This document shows, one piece after another, positions 45,084-55,390 of a stretch of 64,000 nucleotides of DNA (the first letter of the stretch is position 1; each line of letters starts with the position of its first letter). This DNA comes from Auricularia sp. M13 (taxonomy: Eukaryota > Basidiomycota > Agaricomycetes > Auriculariales > Auriculariaceae): NCBI GenBank assembly GCA_037042915.1, contig CM073203.1:682001-746000 (forward strand). Reading direction: 5' to 3'. The notes below the pieces were generated by a model that was not told the origin of the DNA, searched no databases, and saw only the letters and a list, made by a program, of their open reading frames with translations. The translations under genes were made by a program, and so were the position numbers.

Positions 45084-47507
45084 ATGGCCGACCGACAGGT
45101 TGTCGCTCAGAACCTCGACGACGGGACTGTACGTCGATTGACGCGGTCAAGCACGTCTATTCGCTGATCCTGGACAAGGGCTCTGACGAGACCTACGAAC
45201 CCGCACCCATCGACGGAAGTGAACTACACGTGCGTTATTCGATACCCGTTCTGCGGCATTAGACTCAGCCCTGTTGTAGCCCGACGCTCTCGCCAATGAG
45301 CTCCTCGAACTCGCGCGCAATGAGGAAGGGTTTTTGCCATTTCTAGGTCTTCTCGAGGCTCGCAACGCGATGACGGAGAAGGAGCGCCAGGATGCGACTG
45401 TGGCGACCTCGAACGCTTTGAAGCAGACGGACGACGCCCATCGCGTGCTGAAAAAGGCGATTCAAGTAACTTACAAACCTTTCAACAGCATCGACGACAA
45501 GCCGATCGACGGCGTCCAGGAAGCATTTATTTCGAGCACGCAACGACCGGGCTTCGTCAACTGGGGCAAGACGGTCCAGTTCCAGCCCTGTAACACATTG
45601 GTCATCACCGAGATCGAGGGTGTACAGCGCGTAGTCGAATGGGCAAAGAGGAACGACAAGAAGGTTCGCGTCGCCGGGTTTAGGCATACATGGAGGTACG
45701 CTAGCGTGAACATGTTCATATGAAAACCAGAACTCATGGACAATTCGCACAGCGAACTCTTCGCCGACGATAACCCCAAGAATAATGCAGTTATCATCAT
45801 GTTCCTTCCTCTCGAGTGTCTCGTGAACCTCCCATATACGCCACCATCGCCTCACTTCATGGCGCACTCCAAGCTCGTCGGGATCACGCCGGTCGCTGAG
45901 ATCAACGGGCGCAAGGCGCCAGACGGCCAAGCGTTCTACAAGATCATGGCGGGCACTCCGAACTCCGAGCTCCGCAAGTGGTCCTTCCAGTACAAGGAGT
46001 GGTGCATCCCGTTCAACGTCATTATGCTCGAGGTCACGTTTGGCGGCACGAACGCGCCGATCTGCCATGGTGCGGGTCTCAAGTCTACGACCCTCTCTGA
46101 TCTCGTCGCGGAAGTCGAGTACGTTGACGCAGACGGTAGGCGCAGGACCGTTAACACGGAGAACGAGCTGCGCGTCGCGAGCGGCGTCTTTGGTTTGCTG
46201 GGCGTCGTCCTCTCCGTCACCCTGCGACTCGACCAGATGTCAGTCGCCCAGCTCCAGCCCGTCAAGACGCCCATTGCGCTCGCTATCCCGCCGCCTCGTG
46301 GCTATCCGATTCCTAAACCGGTTCTCGAGCTCATGAAGAAGGCGGGCATTAAGCAGGATGGTCCGGAGATGGAGAAGGCACGCGAGGACTTGATCCGCCG
46401 CTGCGAGAACGACTATTACGTCGAGTTCTTCTGGTTCCCGTACCAGGAGGAGGCGTGGGTGAACACCTGGAACAGTGCGTCTCTATTCATTACGAGTATG
46501 CAAGTGCCTGCTAATACATGTCGCAACAGATCGTCCCATGAACAGAGACGCCGACGACCCGGATATGCATCTCAAAGAGTACCCCGGCGATGGCATTCTG
46601 AACGGCTCAAAGGCTCAAGAGGTAGGCCCGCAGAACCTTATGACAGCCTAGTTCTGTTGCTAACCATGATGTAGGTACAGGAACACCTCGCCGAGCAGCT
46701 TGTGAACAACTTCTTCTTCAAGAAACTCCCCGGCCACATACAGGCCTGGGCGCTCGGGACCGGCGCCATGCTGGCTCTTCCCGACATCAAGAAACCCCAG
46801 GACATCGTCCAGACCTACGTTAGCGAGGCGCTGCACTTCCGTCGCGGTATTCGTACGTCTCGTCTCGTCTCCGGGAGTTTTCCCCGAGCTCTGACTCACA
46901 CTCAATTCCAGAGAACTTCCGTGTGCGCGACATGGAATGGGAGATCCCCATCCCGACGGCAGCACAAGGCGGACGCGACTGGGAGACGGTGCAGCGCGCA
47001 TGGTATGCCATTTTTGCCCCTGCTAGTTTTACCGCGTGAGGTGTCTCATTCGTCTCTCTCAGGTGGGACGCGATCAGCGAGATGTACGCGTACAAGGGCG
47101 AAGACGCGCCGGTGCGCGTCGCGCTCGAGATGCGCATCACAGGCGGCTCGAACGTCGTGCTCGCGCCGCAGCGCGGCAACGTGAACGGCAGCGCGTCGAT
47201 CGAGATCCTCACGACGCTCACGACGCCGGATTACGTGTGGGACCACTTCTGCCAGCGCATGACGGACCACTGGACGCGCTATCCCGGCGCGGAGAAGGCG
47301 CGCCCGCACTGGGCGAAGCAGTGGAAAGGCCTCACGGTGCGCGGTATGCCGATCGAGCAGTACTTCAAGGAGGTTGTGTACAAGGATGCATTCGAGGAGT
47401 TCAAGACCGGTTTCCAAGCCATCGTCGAATCGCGCGAGGGCAGTGTGGAGGAGACGCTCAAGCGCTTTGGCGACCCGACCATCAAGAGACTCGTCTGGGG
47501 AGCCTAG
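45084..47507 (+). CDS. FAD-linked oxidase (D-arabinono-1,4-lactone oxidase type)
   Basis: A protein of the vanillyl-alcohol-oxidase/PCMH flavoprotein family. The FAD-binding half shows EIEGVQRVVEWAKRN, VRVAGFRHTW then SELFADDNPKNNAVII (joined by a 57-nt intron from 45696), and later FGGTNAPICHGAGLKS and ASGVFGLLGVVLSVTLRLD. The C-terminal half matches the ALO domain and has RPHWAKQWKG, the counterpart of the HWxK flavin motif, before KRLVWGA and the stop. The family oxidises aldonolactones or related polyols with release of hydrogen peroxide; the exact substrate cannot be read from the sequence. The N-terminus is unclear: the first 15 codons (MADRQVVAQNLDDGT) join the next good frame (HVYSLILDKGSDE) only if 23 nt are skipped. 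Confidence 0.8.
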
Positions 47508-47831
47508 TCGAATTCGTGGCTACGCCGGCACACTCGCACCGAGCGTTGTGCCAAATGTCGACTGCAGGTTTCGGTGTCAACTTAGTGTCATGTCTTTCCT
47601 CTTTCATCCAATAAACTGACTCGAGAGCGTGCTTCACGATCAACTGTGTGTTGCCCATGTCTTCGTCAGTGGCTAAGCGCTAAAGAGCCGCAATGTACAT
47701 CACCTTTCCACGCAGAGACTCGATTGTACTCATGCTGAAAGTAGCAGCAAAACGCAAGGCACTGCGATGGATCCTGAGAAAGCAACGCGACAGCTTCACG
47801 GGGCATAATGTAAAAAAAGATGAAAAAGAAC
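47508..47831. other. 3' flank of the oxidase and tRNA terminator region
   Basis: 324 bp without a protein gene; its right end carries the Pol III terminator of the tRNA. Confidence 0.4.
47812..47828 (-). terminator. RNA polymerase III terminator of tRNA-iMet
   Basis: On the minus strand a run of five T (47827-47823) starts 5 nt after the tRNA 3' end, backed by a seven-T run (47818-47812). Confidence 0.75.
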
Positions 47832-47904
47832 TAGCATTGCCACGTTTCGATCGTGGGACCTCGGGGTTATGAGCCCCGCGCGCTAACCCCTGCGCCACAA
47901 TGCT
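47832..47904 (-). tRNA. tRNA-iMet: Initiator tRNA-Met (CAU)
   Basis: 73 nt without intron. The acceptor stem AGCATTG pairs with CAATGCT, so the first pair is A1-U72, a eukaryotic initiator mark. The D stem is GCGC/GCGC. The anticodon arm CGGGG-CTCATAA-CCCCG carries CAU and the three consecutive G-C pairs needed for initiation. The T loop is ATCGAAA instead of TTCGAAT, again initiator-specific. Discriminator is A73. It starts translation at AUG in the cytosol. Confidence 0.96.
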
Positions 47905-48096
47905 TCACGGACCTGATGGGATTTAACCCCTCATAATTGGCCAATGCATGTTTCCCAGTAAGAGTGCACAAAACTTCTATGCGACTTTGGAACCCACCCT
48001 CGGGAACGGCATATGCTTTTCATCTACGAGAACTCATAATAAACCAATACCGTAGAATTCCACGATGCCAAACACCCATCTAATTACAAAACACGC

Positions 48097-50062
48097 TCAA
48101 GGCGTTGCACGGCCAGGCCATCTCGGGTAGAGGGAGCAGTCCCTGACCGTAAAGCGGTTGGCGAGCCATGCCAACAGACGCTGCGAGAGCAAACCGATGT
48201 CAACGTCGACGGAAGGGAACAGCTTTGCAAAAACACAACGCACCTCGACACCAAGCCCATAGCCGCCATGCTCGCACGTGCCATACTTGCGCTGGTCGGT
48301 GTACCAGTAATACGGCGCGGGGTCGATGCCCTCGCGGCGGTATGCGGCGAGCAGCTCCTGCTCGTCGCTCATGCGCATGCTGCCGCCGACGATCTCGCCG
48401 ACGTTGGGCATGAGCAGGTCGCAGCTCTCGGTGAACTTGGGGTTGTCCGGCATGCGCTTCATGTAGAACGCCTTGAGCTCCGCGGGGAAGCCGTACAGGA
48501 AGACCGGCGTGCCGATGATGTCCGTCATGCGCCGCTCGGCCGCCTCGGCGATGTCGTCGCCCACCTCGTGCTCGACCTCGCCGCCGCTGCCGTCCTCGGC
48601 GGGCCGCTTGATCCCGTGCTCGCGCAGCCAGGCGATGGCGTCGACGTAGGAGAGACGCATGAAGGGCCGCGTGGGCGCGACGAAATCTGGGTTGAGCTGC
48701 TTGATGAGGGCAGCGGAGTGGGGGTTGGCGAGGAGGATGTCGACGGATTCGCAGATCTGCCAATGTGTGCTGCGGTTAGAAGTGTGCATGGTGGTACGGG
48801 GAATGAGGGCACGCACGAGAGTTTCGATGTGGTCCATGAGCTCGGAGAAGTTGATGAAGGCGAGCTCGCCCTCGAGATGCGTGTACTCGCTCAGATGGCG
48901 TCGCGTGTGGCTGCAACGGTTCAGCCCAGCAGTCTCAAGATGCAAGGGCGATATTACCTGTTCTCCGCACGGAAGCTCTCCTGGATGCAAAACACATCGC
49001 CAATGCTGGGCAGACACGTCTCGAGGTACAGCTGCGAGCTCTGAGTGAGGAAGGCCGGCTGGCCGTAATAGTCGAGCTTGAAGAGCGTTGCGCCGCCCTC
49101 GACCTGCGTCTGGACGAGGCACGGCGGGGTGACCTCGATGAGCTGGTGCTTGGTGAGCGTCGCGCGGAAGGCCTGCAGGAGATGCGCGCGCAGCGTCAGG
49201 ACGGCCGAGGCGATCTCGCCGCGCATGATGAGGTGGCGCATGTTCGCGCGGTCCTCGGGGCCGGAGTCCTCGTTGACCTTGTTGGTGAAGGCCTCGGGCC
49301 CGCCGGGCGCGGCGCCCAGCGTGCGCCACCAGTCGACGACGAGCTCGTGCCCGCCCGGCGCCGTCTGGCCCTCGGGCACCTGCACGAGCTTCCCGACGAG
49401 CTCGACGGACGATTCGAGTGTGAGCGTGAGGGCGTCGTAGGTTTGGGCCTGTGAGCGGCGAAGTGAGTACCAAGGCAACGAGATATGCAACGATACGCAC
49501 GACTTGGCCGGAGAGGACGGCCTGCAGGAGGCCGGTGCCGTCGCGCAGGACGATGAAGAGGAGCTTGGACTGCACGCGCTTGCGGTGCACCCAGCCGCGC
49601 ACGCGCACGCGCTGGTCGCGCAGCGGCGCCAGGTTGAGAATTTTGGACTGCCGAGCGTCAGCGGCGGCATACAACGCAGCATATCGGGGTCAATCTGACC
49701 TTGACGGCGGCGGGCAGCGCGGGGTCCTCGTTGAGCACGATCTTGCTGGCCTCGTCGAGCTCCCTGGCGCGGCGCTCCTTCGCGGCGGCCTCCTTCTCGG
49801 CGTCGCGCGCGGCGAGCTCCGCGGCGCGTTTTATCTTCTTCTCGATGCCCTGCGCGTCCTTGACGGCCTTCTTCAGCGCGGACGGCGTGATCTCGGCGTA
49901 GTCCTCGCCCGCGACCTTGCGCACGAGGATGGTCAGCGGCGGCGATGGGCCATGGGTGTAGAGCGCGTGCGATGCGCTGAGATAAGGCGCGGCCTCGCTG
50001 CCGTCGCCCGTCGCGTCGTTGCCGGCGACGAGATCGACGTGCACCGTCTTGGTCGCGGACAT
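48097..50062 (-). CDS. DED81: Asparaginyl-tRNA synthetase, cytosolic
   Basis: A class II aminoacyl-tRNA synthetase. The ATG at 50062 starts MSATKTVHVDLVAGNDATGD, and a Lys/Glu/Ala-rich helix follows (KKIKRAAELAARDAEKEAAA), the usual eukaryotic AsnRS extension. The OB-fold anticodon domain has KILNLAPLRDQRVRVRGWVH and FIVLRDGTGLLQAVLSG. The catalytic domain shows IEVTPPCLVQTQVEGGATLF (motif 1 region), VFCIQESFRAE then RRHLSEYTHLEGE (motif 2), the Asn-recognising middle with YWYTDQRKYGTCEHGGYG, and motif 3 GLGVERLLAWLANRFTVRD. It ends CSLYPRWPGRATP. Introns are short; the last (about 48224-48161) splits GLGVE from RLLAW. No defect seen. The gene lies next to the initiator tRNA on the same strand. 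Confidence 0.95.
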
Positions 50063-50424
50063 CGTGAGCGTCGGTAGTGGTGGGAAGAGTCAAGGGTGCA
50101 GAGCCAGCGATGCAAGTGACTCGAGCTGGAAACGGAATTTACAAGCGCAAACTCCGCGAACGCTTATCTTGCTGTCGAATCTCAGGATTCTATTATGATC
50201 CCATTCAGAACGCTCTGTTCTCCATAATCCTGAATTCAAGTCATAAATCTTTTGACGCGAGCGTTGTCAGAGGCAACTCGAAGACGCCGGTCGCGGCCGA
50301 CCGGCAGCTCTCCCCTAGCGCTCGCCACCTCGCCCCCTTTCCTCAGGAGCCACCGTCGCTAGCCTCCCAGCGCAATAGGCGCAGCCTGGCACGACCGACT
50401 CAACACAGGCTCTAGCACGCGACG
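50063..50424. promoter_or_regulatory. Divergent promoter AsnRS / TMEM184 gene
   Basis: 362 bp between opposite start codons, without TATA box or other clear motif; it must drive both housekeeping-type genes. Confidence 0.5.
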
Positions 50425-53400
50425 ATGGCTGAGGAAACCGGTCAGCATGGCGGCATCCAGAACGGGCGCTGCTTCGCCGAGAGCGCGAACCACACGAGCC
50501 CGCCGCTCTTCCAAAACGGCGAGCTGAACTTCCAAGGCAAGCCCCAGTGCGCTGCTGTACCTGCCGTATGCTGACTGCATCGTTGCTAGCCCACCATGTA
50601 CGGTAGCTTTTCGTTGCGTATGACGTCCCGAGGGCTGACCATACGTTGCTCGCCGGCGCTTTCCTTCCTCTGCGTGCATTACAGGTTGGCTGGATAGGTG
50701 CGCAGATAGCAATAACTGGAGGCTACTGCTGACGGACTGCGACGCCAGTGTCGGGCTTCTTCGCGTCGGTCGCTGTCGTCACCTCGTTCTGGCTGATCGA
50801 CAAGCACCTCCAGTGGTACACCAACGTGCGCTCCCATTCTCTCCTCCCACTCTCCCAGTATTTTATTAAAATGCTGCTGTACAGAAAGCGCAACAGCGTC
50901 GTGAGTAGCCCCCTCCCACATCCGGCTTGGCGCATCGCGTGTTTGAACCTAAGTTAATCCCTGGCGCCGCCGCTGCAGAGATCGTCCGGCTGCTGCTCAT
51001 GGTGCCCATCTACGCCGTCGTCAGCCTGCTCTCCTACATCTACTGGGTTTGTCTCCCATTTCTCCCATCGCCTTCACGTGGGCTCAGATGTTCGCCTCAG
51101 AATCACGCAACGGCCATCGTCCTGGCGCGCGACTGCTACGAGTCCTTCGTGCTCTACTCCTTCTTCTACCTGCTCCTGCTCTACCTCTCCGACGACCCCA
51201 TGGAGCAGCGCGAGATCTTCAAGCACGTCAAGCTCGACAAGTGGATGTGGCCCATGGGCTGGGTCAAATACCGCCCAGAGGTCCGTCTCTGCCAGCTTCA
51301 CCACACACCCCTGCCCGAGTGCTGATGCTCTCTGTAGGACGGCCTGTATTTCCTGCAGCTCATGAAGTGGGGCGTCCTGCAATATTCCGTCCTGCGCCCG
51401 CTGTAAGTTCCTTTGCAGTGTTCAGTCAAATGTATTGATGTGGTGGTTTTCAGGTGCACCCTCGCCTCGATCGGACTGAACTACGTCGGACTGTATTGCG
51501 AGCTCAGCTGGAGTCCCGGTTGGGGCCACATCTGGGTCTGTCCTTCACTGCCCGAGTAGCGAGCATCATCCGTCTAACGTCGCATTGCCAGCTTGTAACC
51601 ATAATTTCCTTGTCTGTCACGGTATGTTTCCCAACGTCCCAACTGATGCTGTTGGTTCCTCAGCACAACTGACGTTACCTGTCTACAGATTGCGATGTAA
51701 GAGGCGAAGCTTCACGATTACTGGGACAGTAACGATTAACCACTCGTGGACAGGTACTGCTTGTTCCAGTTATATTTTGCAGTCAAGCAGGAACTGCAGC
51801 CTTTCAAGCCGCTTCTCAAGCTCTTCTCTATCAAGGCGGTCGGTATGTCACTGTACCTTATAGCCCGTCCTGGGATCGTGCTCTGACATATTTTGGCAGT
51901 CTTCCTCACATTCTGGCAGGCGACGTTCTTGTCTGTGCTCGCGATGCTTGGCTGGGTCAAGGATGTAAGTTGGTCTCGTTCCCCCCTGTCTCGTCTGTAG
52001 TCAGCGGTAACATTTATTTTCTTTCAGACCAAGTACATGTGCGTCCAAATTACATATGCGGAAAACCTGTTGCTCATCCAACTTTCAGGACCGCCGAGGA
52101 TATCAACATCGGCATCGGCGCCATCCTGGAGACATTCGAGATGATGTACGTGACGTTTTGCACCGGTCCTTACTGCATCGCTGACGCGCGCGCGCGCAGG
52201 CTGTTCGCGTTCCTGCACGTCAAGGCGTTCTCGTACGTGCCGTACAAGAGCGCGGACGGGAAGCGCACGCCGCGGATGCGCGGGATCCGGCACGCGTTCT
52301 GGTACCGCGACATGTGGCGCGAGTTCAAGGAGGGCTGCGTGTACCTGTGGCGGCGCGCGCGCGGCAGGGAGGCCGAGACGCTCATGCGGAAGCAGATCCA
52401 CCTCGAGAACGCCATGGGCCGCTCGCGCAGGATGCACCGCGGCCCGGGCGGCGCCGTCCAGGTCGGACGCCCGATGCCGGCCGCCCCCAAGGAGGGCATG
52501 CCGCGCGACCGCCCGGAGCTGCCGTGGTTGCAGGTCGACGACGAGGATTTGGGCTTGGGATTGGGGGAGGAGGTCGGCTTGGAGCTGGAGAAGAGGGGAT
52601 TGACCGCCGCGCCCGGGAAGAGAGGGAGAGGTGGGGACGACGACGAGCGCGAGATGCGGGCTGCGGGCCATTCGAGGCAGCACGGCGGCGGTGGCGGCGG
52701 CTCGTGGTGGCGCCGCGCGTACGACCGCGTGTCGGGCCGCGGCGGCTCGGCGGCGGACGAGCGCTACGCCGAGCTGCCCAGCCCGACCAAGCTGAAGCAC
52801 AGTTCGCCGCGGACGAAGCGATGGGACGAGGACGAGATCGACCTGGACCCGCTGGACGCGCCGCCCCCGCCGAGCATCATCTTCAAGAATCCGAATCGGC
52901 ATGGCGGGGGTGCGACGCGGTATGCGAAGGTCGCGCAGGACGACGTGGACGAGGATGGGCGGCGTGGACGGAGGATCAGGATGGACATGGCCCGCCCGCT
53001 CGACTTCCGCCCGCGCGCGGAGCATCATAGTCGCCCGCGCGAGGGGGAGGGCGAGGACGCGCTGTCGCCTTTGTCGCGCTCGCCGCCGCGGAGAAGCCAG
53101 CCGGCGCCCGCGGAGCTGTCGCGCTCGCCGCCGCAGAGGCACGCGCAGCTCGGCGCACACCCGCCGGCGAGCGTCGCGCGGTCGGACAGCCTGCTCGGCA
53201 GGGTGTTTGCGCAGCCCGCGCGGGACGAGACGGCGCTTTCGCATGCGCAGAGCGAGGGCGGCGTGTTGAGCCGCTCGATGTCGCTCGTGTCGGACCCGCG
53301 ACAGGTGCGCGAGAGCGTGGCGCAGATGCGGACTGTGGCGGCTGTTCTGGACGCCGCGCCGCCTGCGCAGTCGGTCGCGGCTCATGACGCGCCTTCGACG

Positions 53401-54990
53401 CGGTTTGCTACGCCTACGCCTTCTCCGGCTCCCGATCCACCTGCAGCTGATGCGCGCAATTCGACTCCACCAATGCGTGTGTCCGAGTCTGCCGTGGCGG
53501 CGGATCCGGCTGGTCAACCTCGCCCGGAGGAGGTGGACACTCCACCGCCCGCCCCGCCCAAGGACTCGCCGCGCAGCCAGCCGGGCTCGCTCCCCGACAG
53601 CGGGTCCGTCCCGCGCGAACTTGGAGTCCCTCCTCCCCAGCCTCCGCCGCGGGAGCAGCCGTCCCAGGCCGCTCAACGGTTCTCGGTTCCTGTTATGGGA
53701 CCGCCGCCCCGCGGCCCACCGCGTCCCAAGGTCGTGTTGCCCGCGCCCCTCTCGCCGGCGCGATTCCCGGGTGCGCCGCAGAGCTTCCAGGCGGCGGGGA
53801 ACAGCATGCAACCTCAGGCTGCGCCGTACGGGGATGGGCGCCCGTACGACCCTCCGCGGGCGGCGTATCGCGATTCGCGGGGATTGCAGCGCGAGTCGCC
53901 GCCGCGGCAGCAGCGGGACGTGCGGCAGCCGTATGGTTCGCGCCAGGCTCAGCAGTATGATTCGCGGATCGCTCAGCAGTATGCTTCGCGGCCGCCGCCA
54001 CAGCAGTATGAGTCGCGGCCGTTGCAGCACAGTTCGCGACATTCGCGTCCTGCAGAGTTTTCGCCGTCTCGCCAGGGAGGGACGCAGCGGTTCCCGGCAC
54101 CCCATGAGTTCGACAACGATGTGCGTCGAGCGGACTTTTCTCCGGTTGACCGGGGTCGGCCATTGTATCGCGGACAGGCTCCTCCGCCTCCGCCTCAGCA
54201 TGCTGTTTCACCGCCGCGCCCTCCGCCGCTGCCCGGTTTGGAGTATCTGCCGCAGCTGCCTCCGGCTCCGCCGCTCTCGCCGCCGCATGCAGCTATGTTC
54301 CCTGGAGGCTCGCCAGTTACATCTCCTGAACGCGTGCCGTATGGGTACGAGGGCTCTCCGTCGCGTGTGATGCGCTTGCCCCGAGACGACGTCCCAGTGA
54401 CGCGGCGCGACACGCTGCGCAGCCGCCATTCGCACAGCGTCGATGCGCCGCCCGACGGCCCTGGTCCCCGACATCCGCAGGTGCAGCGGATGGCGGGTCC
54501 GCGGCGGACGTCGCTGGATCCTGCGGTGCCTTTCGCTCCTGTTAACCCCGGAGAAGTCATCCGCCCCGCCAATGCCCATCAGGACCGACGTCGTTCTGCG
54601 CCTGTGGGCTACGGCGCCCCGCCGCAGCCGTACGCGCAACCGCAGTACCGCGGGTCGCCGCCTCTTCGAGACCCGTATGCTCGGTACGGCCAACAAGAGC
54701 AGCAGCAGCAGGGGCCGTACCCTCCGCCTCCGCAGCCTCATCGTGTCTTGTCTGATCCCTATGATGCGCGGCATCGTCCACCCGGCGCGGCTGCGCCTCA
54801 TGTCTCGACCATCGCTGGAGCGAGCAACCTCGAGCCGATTTCGCCCATGCCCATCCGCCCGTCGCCGAACCACGTCAGAGACCTCACGCCGCCGACGCCC
54901 GACCCCGTTACTGGCCTTGTGCCATACGTGCCGCGATCTGAGAGGAACCGCAATACAGGACTGGATAGTGTGCGCGCCCCTTGGACTTGA
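50425..54990 (+). CDS. TMEM184/OST-alpha (DUF300) family membrane protein with long disordered tail
   Basis: Exon 1 (50425-50536) ends LFQNGELNFQ. An 8-nt exon (50590-50597) and a 13-nt exon (50685-50697) then restore AHHVGWI, and the next exon gives VSGFFASVAVVTSFWLIDKH. Further exons give QIVRLLLMVPIYAVVSLLSY, DCYESFVLYSFFYLLLLYL, GLYFLQLMKWGVLQYSVLRP, CELSWSPGWGHIW, QLYFAVKQELQPFKPLLKL, FLTFWQATFLSVLAMLGW and EDINIGIGAILETFEMM, the seven-helix DUF300 core. After LFAFLHVKAFSYVPY a single exon to 54990 encodes nearly a thousand residues rich in Pro, Arg, Ser and Gln. The core resembles yeast and animal organic-solute-transporter-alpha-like proteins of vacuole or endomembranes; fungal roles are poorly known. 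The first intron is GC-AG. Confidence 0.88.
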
Positions 54991-55390
54991 TCCTTCTGAC
55001 ATATCTTGGGATTCTGCTTTCTTGGTTCGCATTTCACGACATCTGTAACGATCATGACATTACTCACTTATTATACTATCTCTCGGAAACTTTCGCCACG
55101 ATGCGCAAACTCAGTTACCCCGTGCTCCTTGGAGAATTTCCGAAGTCGAAGGGCGGCGCTGTCATTCCAGGTCGCAAGGGCGGTATGTTTGCGCTCCACG
55201 TGAGTGGCGACAAGTGTATCCGCGTTAGGGCCAACGTCTCGTTGGAGAGAGAAGCCTGAACCGTGGCAGACACATGACCCGGGGCCGGTAAGAATACGCG
55301 CTCGACTTCGCGTTCGTGGAGCGAAGCGGACATATATAACGCTGGCCACAGTGTTAGGCATGCACCGTCTGTCTTCCATCTTTCTCAATC
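54991..55390. other. Intergenic with MFS promoter
   Basis: 400 bp without a gene. TATATAA at 55333-55339 stands about 52 bp before the MFS start. Confidence 0.5.
55333..55339 (+). promoter_or_regulatory. TATA box of the MFS gene
   Basis: TATATAA, 52-58 bp upstream of the ATG at 55391. Confidence 0.6.

Noticed and set aside
52024-54201. 725-codon open frame on the minus strand
   Set aside because: It mirrors the GC-rich tail exon of the TMEM184-like gene, is dominated by Arg-rich low complexity, has no motif, and overlaps a gene with clear family motifs.
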